This document shows, piece after piece, positions 56,668-64,000 of a stretch of 64,000 nucleotides of DNA; the first letter of the stretch is position 1; each line of letters starts with the position of its first letter. A model generated the notes under the pieces. That model made no database searches. It was not told the origin of the DNA and saw only the letters and a program-made list of their open reading frames with translations. The DNA comes from Roseiarcus sp963761435. Lineage in GTDB: Bacteria > Pseudomonadota > Alphaproteobacteria > Rhizobiales > Beijerinckiaceae. A program made the position numbers and the translations under genes. The DNA is taken from the NCBI GenBank assembly GCA_963761435.1, contig CAVXHJ010000017.1, forward strand, positions 1 to 64,000, given 5' to 3'.

Positions 56668-58740
56668 ATGCTGCTGTTTATTCTCGCCTATCTCGGCGGC
56701 GTGCTGACGATCGCGAGCCCCTGCATCCTGCCGGTGCTGCCGTTCGTCTTCGCCCGCGCCGACCAGCCGTTCCTGCGGCGCGGGCTGCCGCTCCTTCTCG
56801 GCATGGGCGCGACCTTCGCGGCGATCGCGACGCTGGCGGCGGTCGGGGGCGGCTGGGCGGTGCAGGCCAATGAATACGGCCGCTACGCTGCGATCGTGCT
56901 GCTTGCCCTCTTTGGCGTGACGCTCCTTTTTCCGGAACTGTCCGACCGGTTGACCCGGCCGCTGGTTGCGCTCGGCGGACGATTGTCCGAATCCGCCGAC
57001 CGCGACGACCATGGGGGAAGCGTCTGGCCGTCGCTCCTGCTCGGGGTCGCGACCGGCCTGCTCTGGGCCCCGTGCGCCGGGCCGGTGCTTGGCCTCATCC
57101 TCACCGGCGCGGCGCTTGAGGGCGCGAACGTTCAGACCACGCTTCTCTTGCTTGCCTATGCCGCCGGCGCCGCGACATCGCTGGCGTTGGCGCTTATCGT
57201 CGGCGGGCGAGTGTTCGCCGCGATGAAGCGATCGCTTGGCGCGGGCGAATGGGTGCGGCGCGGTCTCGGCGCCGCGGTGCTGGTCGCTGTCGTGGCGATC
57301 GCCTTCGGCGTCGACACCGGGTTCTTGACCCAGGTCTCGCTCGCCAACACCGCTTCCCTCGAGCAGAGCCTCGTCGACCGCATCCGTCCCGCGGGCGGAA
57401 GCGTCGCCGCCAAGCCGTCGTCCACAGTGGTGATGAGCGGCGGCGGCGCGATGATGAGCGCCAAGGCTCCGATGATGGCGATGAAAGGCACGCCGGCCGG
57501 CAAGGGGGACGCGGAGCCGTCGTCCTCGGTCGTGACCCCCGCGGGCGGCGGCGCGATGATGAGCGCCAGTCCCTCGATGATGATGAGCGCCAATGCTCCG
57601 ATGATGGCGATGAAAGGGACGCCGGCCGGCAAGGGGGACGCGGAGCCGTCGTCCTCGGTCGTGACCCCCGCGGGCGGCGGCGCGATGATGAGCGCCAACG
57701 CGCCCGCCATGGCGATGAACGCCAATCCGTCGGCAATGATGAAGGCGGCCCCAGCCGCCGCGATGGCGGAAAATCTGCCGGTCGAAGGCCCGCTGCCGTC
57801 GCTATCGGGCGCCGTGGAATGGTTGAACTCGCCCCCGCTAACCGCGGAGGCGCTGAAGGGCAAGGTCGTCCTGGTCGACTTCTGGACTTATTCCTGCATC
57901 AACTGCCTGCGCTCGATCCCCTATGTCCGCGCCTGGGCGGAAAAATACAGGGACCAGGGCCTCGTGGTGATCGGCGTGCACGCGCCGGAGTTTCCGTTCG
58001 AGAAGAACATCGGCAACGTAAAGAACGCCGTCGCCAAGCTGAAGATCGACTATCCCGTCGCGATCGACAACGACTATGCGATCTGGCGCGCGTTCAACAA
58101 CGAATATTGGCCGGCGGACTATTTCATCGACGCCAAGGGCCAAATTCGTCACCACTATTTCGGCGAGGGCGACTACGCCGAATCGGAGAAGGTGATCCAG
58201 CAGCTGCTGGCGGAGGCCGGCAAGGCCCATGCGTCCGCTGGCGTCGTTTCGGTCAGCGCCACCGGCGCGGAGGCGGCGTCCGACGAGGCCGACGTCAAAT
58301 CGCCCGAGACCTATATCGGCTACATGCGGGCCGACAATTTCGCTTCGCCGGGCGGGGCGGTCAGCGACGCCGCGCACGACTATTCGCTTCCCGATCTCAA
58401 GCTCAATGATTGGGCGCTCGCGGGCGCCTGGAAGGTCGGCGGCGAATATGCGACGCTTGCGAAGAAGGACGGCGCGATTTCCTTCCGCTTCCATGCCCGC
58501 GACCTTCATCTCGTGCTTGGGCCGGGCGCGGGCGGAGCGCCCGTGCATTTCCGCGTGACCATTGACGGCGCCCCCCCGGGCGAAAGCCACGGGGCCGACG
58601 TCAACGCCGACGGGGAAGGCGTCGTGACCGAGAACAGGCTCTATCAACTGGTGCGCCAGACCGGGCCGGTCCTCGACCGCACGTTCACGATCCAGTTCCT
58701 CGACCCCGACGTTCAGGCCTATGCGTTCACCTTCGGATGA
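56668..58740 (+). CDS. dipZ: DipZ-type thiol-disulfide transporter (CcdA-TlpA fusion) with a Met-rich linker
   Basis: This 690-residue membrane protein carries electrons from cytoplasmic thioredoxin to the periplasm. The CcdA-like six-helix domain (about 1-225) has Cys19 (ASPCILP) and Cys136 (WAPCAGP). The periplasmic thioredoxin domain has C410-x-x-C413 (YSCINCL). A C-terminal carbohydrate-binding-like beta domain (about 545-690) resembles that of mycobacterial DipZ. Between membrane and thioredoxin domains, residues about 255-375 form an unusual linker with 21 Met (MMSAKAPMMAMKG repeated) made of tandem 35- and 43-residue units. It sits between msrB and msrA and probably reduces both. Confidence 0.92.
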   Translation: MLLFILAYLGGVLTIASPCILPVLPFVFARADQPFLRRGLPLLLGMGATFAAIATLAAVGGGWAVQANEYGRYAAIVLLALFGVTLLFPELSDRLTRPLVALGGRLSESADRDDHGGSVWPSLLLGVATGLLWAPCAGPVLGLILTGAALEGANVQTTLLLLAYAAGAATSLALALIVGGRVFAAMKRSLGAGEWVRRGLGAAVLVAVVAIAFGVDTGFLTQVSLANTASLEQSLVDRIRPAGGSVAAKPSSTVVMSGGGAMMSAKAPMMAMKGTPAGKGDAEPSSSVVTPAGGGAMMSASPSMMMSANAPMMAMKGTPAGKGDAEPSSSVVTPAGGGAMMSANAPAMAMNANPSAMMKAAPAAAMAENLPVEGPLPSLSGAVEWLNSPPLTAEALKGKVVLVDFWTYSCINCLRSIPYVRAWAEKYRDQGLVVIGVHAPEFPFEKNIGNVKNAVAKLKIDYPVAIDNDYAIWRAFNNEYWPADYFIDAKGQIRHHYFGEGDYAESEKVIQQLLAEAGKAHASAGVVSVSATGAEAASDEADVKSPETYIGYMRADNFASPGGAVSDAAHDYSLPDLKLNDWALAGAWKVGGEYATLAKKDGAISFRFHARDLHLVLGPGAGGAPVHFRVTIDGAPPGESHGADVNADGEGVVTENRLYQLVRQTGPVLDRTFTIQFLDPDVQAYAFTFG
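57439..57735 (+). repeat. In-frame tandem repeats encoding the DipZ Met-rich linker
   Basis: Unit 1 is 57439-57543 (105 bp). Unit 2 is 57544-57672 (129 bp), identical in most bases but with 24 extra bases encoding eight residues with three Met. A partial unit 3 starts at 57673. Each begins with GGCGGCGGCGCGATGATGAGC. All differences keep the frame. Confidence 0.9.
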
Positions 58741-58959
58741 GGGCGCGTTCCCTTCTCCCGGAGGGCCGGATGGGCGCGCCGCTTTCGTGTCCCGACGTGT
58801 AACAGCCTTTGCTCGCGCACGAATGAGATTGCCGAGGCCCCTGCTTCATCGCGCAAAGGTGATGAGACGTCCCCCCGGATGTCGCGCAGGCGCCACAGAC
58901 CCGGCATAGTCAGCGCCGACTTTGATAATTCGCCTCAGTTTAGGAATGGACTCGAGCCC

Positions 58960-59673
58960 ATGATCTCATCCTTCAAGACCGGCTTTGCTTTCCCGGCCCT
59001 GCTGCTCGCGGGCCTCCTTGCCGGCGCCGCCTTCGTCGCGACCCGCTCGACGGCGGAAGAGGCGCGCGTCATTCCCGCGCCCGCGGTCGACGAGCCGGCG
59101 GGGGCGGCTCCGTCGGAGGTCGCCGTCGTCGCGGGCGGGTGTTTCTGGGGCGTCCAGGGCGTCTTTCAGCATGTCGACGGCGTGACGAGCGCCGTTTCCG
59201 GCTACGCCGGCGGAGAGAAGGCGACCGCGCATTACGAAATGACCAGCAACGGCAACACCGGCCACGCCGAGTCGGTCCAGATCACCTACGATCCACGCAA
59301 GATCAGCTACGGCCGCATCCTGCAGGTCTATTTCTCGGTCGCCCATGACCCGACCGAACTCAACCGGCAGGGACCCGACGAGGGCACGCAATATCGCTCG
59401 GCGATCTTCCCGATGAACGACGAGCAGGCAAAGGTGGCGAAGGCCTATATCGCCCAGCTCGACAGCGCCCATGCGTTCAGCGCCCCGATCGTCACCACGA
59501 TCGAGCCGGGCAAGACCTTCTACCGCGCCGAGGACTATCACCAGGATTTCCTGGCGCGGAATCCCGGCTACCCCTACATCGTCTTCAACGACCTGCCGAA
59601 GGTCGCCAATCTGAAGCAGCTCTTCCCGGCGCTCTACCGCCCCGACCCGGTGCTGGTCGGCGCGAAGTCGTAA
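58960..59673 (+). CDS. msrA: Membrane-anchored or exported peptide-methionine (S)-S-oxide reductase MsrA
   Basis: This 237-residue enzyme reduces S-methionine sulfoxide. An N-terminal hydrophobic helix (residues 8-27; FAFPALLLAGLLAGAAFVA) exports or anchors it, then a short Pro/Ala spacer leads to the catalytic domain with GGCFWG (Cys61). GYAGG and YHQDFLARNPGYPYI are also conserved. Cys61 is the only Cys, so no intramolecular disulfide is possible and an outside thiol must regenerate it. ATG 58960 is chosen at the signal. It lies 219 bases after dipZ, with a small repeat-like fragment between. Confidence 0.93.
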   Translation: MISSFKTGFAFPALLLAGLLAGAAFVATRSTAEEARVIPAPAVDEPAGAAPSEVAVVAGGCFWGVQGVFQHVDGVTSAVSGYAGGEKATAHYEMTSNGNTGHAESVQITYDPRKISYGRILQVYFSVAHDPTELNRQGPDEGTQYRSAIFPMNDEQAKVAKAYIAQLDSAHAFSAPIVTTIEPGKTFYRAEDYHQDFLARNPGYPYIVFNDLPKVANLKQLFPALYRPDPVLVGAKS

Positions 59674-59690
59674 AGCGCGCCTCAAGCGGT

Positions 59691-59784
59691 TTCCTCCCTC
59701 GCGAAGCGGGGGAGGGGGACCACGCCATAGGGCGTCCGGAGGGACGCCCGCCTCTCGACGGGCTATGGCGTGGCGGAGGGGGCG
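59691..59784. repeat. Palindromic repeat between the converging msrA and ABC exporter genes
   Basis: CCACGCCATAG (about 59719) mirrors CTATGGCGTGG (about 59763), enclosing GGCGTCC/GGACGCC arms. CCTCCCTCGCGAAGCGGGGGAGGG precedes it. It lies between two stop codons and could terminate both transcripts. Confidence 0.6.
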
Positions 59785-59788
59785 CGCG

Positions 59789-61624
<1,836 letters not shown>

Positions 61625-62042
61625 GGGCTGGTTTCCATTCGCGAATCGCAGGCCGAAGCCGGATTCGGGAGTGACGCAAGACGCGTCGCCGAAAACGGCG
61701 AAACGACTGGCGAAACGAGAAAAAAGACAAAGACTTAGGGGTGCGGACTAAGCCGCGGACGCCTCGGCGTCAGGTCACGCAGCGCTCACCAGGTGAGGCG
61801 GGCGGCCGCGTATGCCGGACGCATTTGCGGGCGGAGCGCGAGTCGGGCGCCGACGGAGTCCAGATTGCGTCGAATCGAAATCATTCCGGCTCCCTCAGGT
61901 TCGCGCTGACACGAATCTCGCGGGCCAATGATCCTCGCGAGAGGGCCGCAGATACACGAGTTGGCGGCCGAAGTCAGCTCATAAAAAATTGAACGCGGCG
62001 AATTCCCGCAACGGTGTTGCAAGCCGGCGACACTCGGCGGCT
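61625..62042. other. Interval without a clear gene
   Basis: This lies upstream of the ABC exporter. A short minus-strand frame at 61786-61884 (32 codons, beginning MISIRRNLD, with GAGGGAG before its ATG) has a plausible ribosome-binding site but no other support. The rest shows nothing I can name. Confidence 0.3.
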
Positions 62043-62114
62043 TCCCTTCTCCCACCGGGAGAAGGGCTGGCCCCGGGCGAAGACCCGGGGGTGGCGCGAA
62101 GCGCCGGATGAGGG
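62043..62114. repeat. Palindromic dispersed repeat, copy 4
   Basis: CCCTTCTCCCACCGGGAGAAGGG is followed by GGTGGCGCGAAGCGCCGGATGAGGG, the same right end as the copy in the DUF559 gene. A CCCGGGCGAAGACCCGGG hairpin lies between them. Confidence 0.8.
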
Positions 62115-62116
62115 CT

Positions 62117-62187
62117 GTCATTCCCGCGCAAGCGGGAATCCAAAAGCCGCTTCAAAGGCTGGATGCCCGCTTTCGCGGGCATGACAG
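62117..62187. repeat. CATTCCCGC/GCGGGAATG-type dispersed repeat
   Basis: TGTCATTCCCGCGCAAGCGGGAATCCA is followed after 16 bases by a mirrored TGGATGCCCGCTTTCGCGGGCATGACA. Two GC-rich hairpins make a larger inverted repeat. This element type is very common in proteobacterial intergenic regions. Confidence 0.8.
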
Positions 62188-62220
62188 GCGGGGCGCCGCT
62201 AGGTTTCCCGGCCTGATGCG

Positions 62221-64000
62221 CTAGCCGCCCTTGCCAAGAGCGGCCTTCAGCCCGGCGAGGTTGTTGCGCACAGTCACCGTGCTGGGATGGTCCGGGCCGA
62301 GGCTCTTCTCAAGAATCGCGAGCGCGCGACGCATCAGCGGCTCGGCTTCGGCGGGGCGGTTCGTGTCCTGAAGCAGCCCCGCGAGATTGTTGAGGCGGAT
62401 CGCCACATCGGGATGATCTGGGCCGTAGCTCTTCTCGTCGATCGCGAGCGCGCGGCGCATCAGCGGCTCGGCCTCGGCGAGGCGGTTCGTGGCCTGAAGC
62501 AGAAGCGCGAGATTGTTGAGGTCCGATCGCCACATTGGGATGATCCGGGCCGTAGCTTGTCTCGTCGATCGCCAGCGCGCGGCGCATCAGCGGCTCGGCT
62601 TCGGCGAGGCGGTTCGTGGCCTGAAGCAATTGCGCGAGATTGTTGAGGCGGATCGCCACATTGGGATGATCCGGGCCGTAGCTCTTTTCGTCGATCGCCA
62701 GCGCGCGGCGCATCAACGGTTCGGCCTCGGCGAGGCGGTTCGTGTCCTGTAGAGCAGGGTCGCGAGATTGTTGAGGCGGATCGCCACATTGGGATGATCC
62801 GGGCCGTAGCTCGTCTCGTCGATCGCCAGCGCGCGGCGCATCAGCGGCTCGGCTTCGGCGAGGCGGTTCGTGTCCTGAAGCAGCTGCGCGAGATTGTTGA
62901 GGCCGGTCGCCACTTGGGATGGTCCGGGCCGTAGGCTCTTCTCGTCGAATCGCCAGCGCGCGGCGCATCAGCGGTTCGGCCTCGGCGAGGCGGTTCGTGG
63001 CCTGAAGCAGCGCCGCGAGATTGTTGAGGCGGATCGCCACATTGGGATGATCCGGGCCGTAGCTTGTCTCGTCGATCGCCAGCGCGCGGCGCATCAGCGG
63101 TTCGGCTTCGGCGAGGCGGTTCGTGGCCTGAAGCAGCTGCGCGAGATTGTTGAGGCGGATCGCCACCTCGGGATGATCCGGGCCGTAGCTCGTCTCGTCG
63201 ATCGCCAGCGCGCGGCGCATGAGACGCGTTCCGCCTCGGCGTAGTCGAGCCTTCGCGTCGAAGAATTGATCCAAGCTTGCCATAGAAAGCCGCGCGGTCG
63301 GTTGGGCGATCGCCGCCACGTCCGCATGTTCCGCGACCGCGAGCGCATGCGGCGCGAGCGGATCGAGGACCGGCCAGCTCCGCACATCGTCGGGATTGCC
63401 GGCGAACGCCGCGTTCACCCATTCCAGCGCCTCGCGCAAAGCCTGCGCGCGGCGCTCGTCGCTCATCGCGCGGCGGGCGAAATCCTGCACGAGGCGATGG
63501 ACGATGAAGCCCGGCGCGCCGCCGTCCTCCCCGGTCACGCGCGAAACGAGCGAATAGGCGTAGAGGCCGCCGCGCGCTTCATAGGCGTCGGCGCCCGGCG
63601 CCTCGCCGGGGACGGCGACGTCGAGGAGCGAATCGGGAACCGGATCGGGCGCAAGAAAGGCGAGCCGGTCGAGCAGGCGCCGGCTCGTCTCGGCGAGAGC
63701 CGCGCGACCGAGGTCGCCCAGGTCGTGGCCAGCGTCCGATCGGAACCCGTCACCGTCGCATCCGCCCAGGCGAGCGCTTTTTCCCGGCTCTCGCCCCAGA
63801 GCTTCAGGTAGCGCGCAAAGCCGATGTGATCGGTCGCGATATGCGCGCCCGCCTGCTCCAAACCCAGCGCCAGGCCGCCAAGCTCCCGCGCCAGCGTCCG
63901 CGCCAGCGCGGCGTCATCCTTGCTCTTGGCGCGGTCCGCTTCGGTGCGGTCAAGCAGGAATTGCGCGGCCGCGCTCTCGTCGAGCGTGGAGACTTGGAGC
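62221..64000 (-). pseudogene. STAND-type (NB-ARC-like) tetratricopeptide repeat protein, partial and frameshifted as read
   Basis: The gene runs in from beyond the right edge. The first visible part (DESAAAQFLLDRTEADR, ELGGLALGLEQAGAHIATD, WGESREKALAWADATVTG) is the end of an NB-ARC-like ATPase module. A winged-helix-like stretch ending in FIVHRLVQDFARRAMSDE follows. Then come about eight TPR units of 42 residues (EPLMRRALAIDE.SYGPDHPNVA.RLNNLA.LLQATNRLAEA), as in kinesin-light-chain-like TPRs. Frame changes occur near 63700, 62940, 62750 and 62525, so the protein is not continuous. Such proteins act as signalling or defence switches in bacteria; the missing N-terminus would decide. Confidence 0.7.
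62240..63240 (-). repeat. Eight tandem 126-bp TPR-coding repeats
   Basis: The marker GCGCATCA (or close variants) recurs at 62331, 62457, 62584, 62710, 62838, 62965, 63091 and 63217. The spacings are 126, 127, 126, 128, 127, 126 and 126 bases. The units are nearly identical at DNA level. The three odd spacings coincide with breaks in the reading frame. Confidence 0.85.

Noticed and set aside
62240..63240. Regularly spaced repeats that could suggest a CRISPR array
   Set aside because: The 126-bp units have no variable spacers and encode TPR motifs throughout.

Overview
The window is a high-GC (roughly two-thirds G+C), gene-dense chromosomal segment of an alphaproteobacterium, most likely Hyphomicrobiales. 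The basis is the FYDLN-type TIGR02300 protein, the CP4-like class II EPSP synthase, the plant-type DAHP synthase and dispersed Rhizobiales-style palindromic repeats. A Beijerinckiaceae or Methylocystaceae-like host is only a guess. Most of the content is core metabolism, transport and envelope genes. There is no prophage, CRISPR array or rRNA operon.

Layout. 0.2-7.6 kb: DnaJ/CbpA-type co-chaperone, ECF sigma/anti-sigma pair, fabI, an MFS carrier, class II DAHP synthase and an acyltransferase-3 protein. 7.6-9.5 kb: a gene-poor scar with an IS3 remnant fused to the tail of a LysR gene, duplicated LysR tails and several GTGACAC/ATGCAT inverted repeats. 9.5-25 kb: PYROXD2-like flavoprotein, EamA exporter, ALDH7-type dehydrogenase, orphan EpsI protein, acyl-CoA ligase, DUF1254/DUF1214 protein, aldo/keto reductase, VapBC with a palindromic operator overlapping a Pcm-like methyltransferase, DHA2 exporter, RpiR regulator divergent from a Gfo/Idh/MocA oxidoreductase, and a small secreted protein. 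25-30 kb: aroA, TIGR02300 protein, tRNA-Ala(GGC), HAD dehalogenase, CsaA and PPK2.

30-35 kb holds a YhiI-RbbA-YhhJ type ABC-2 export operon. 35.3-40 kb holds a complete livKHMGF branched-chain amino-acid type operon whose last four genes overlap at TTGA, TTGA and ATGA junctions. 40-49 kb holds a degenerate trypsin-like peptidoglycan-binding protein, divergent from an alpha-2-macroglobulin (YfhM) and pbpC pair. 49-56 kb holds three alpha/beta hydrolases and a fadA/fadB beta-oxidation pair, split by a DUF559 gene that sits between two palindromic repeats. 56-59.7 kb holds msrB-dipZ-msrA. The tail holds an MsbA-like exporter, repeats, and a STAND/TPR protein built of near-identical 126-bp repeats that runs off the right edge.

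The most interesting locus is msrB-dipZ-msrA. Both methionine sulfoxide reductases look exported and lack the usual resolving cysteine. The DipZ protein between them can supply periplasmic reducing power. It also carries a tandemly repeated methionine-rich linker (21 Met in about 120 residues) between its membrane and thioredoxin domains. This suggests a self-contained methionine redox or metal-binding module.

At least seven genes are interrupted by single-base-scale frameshifts, several in homopolymers, although flanking codons still match the family. Sequencing or assembly error is the likeliest cause, so those genes are described as broken as read rather than as proven pseudogenes.
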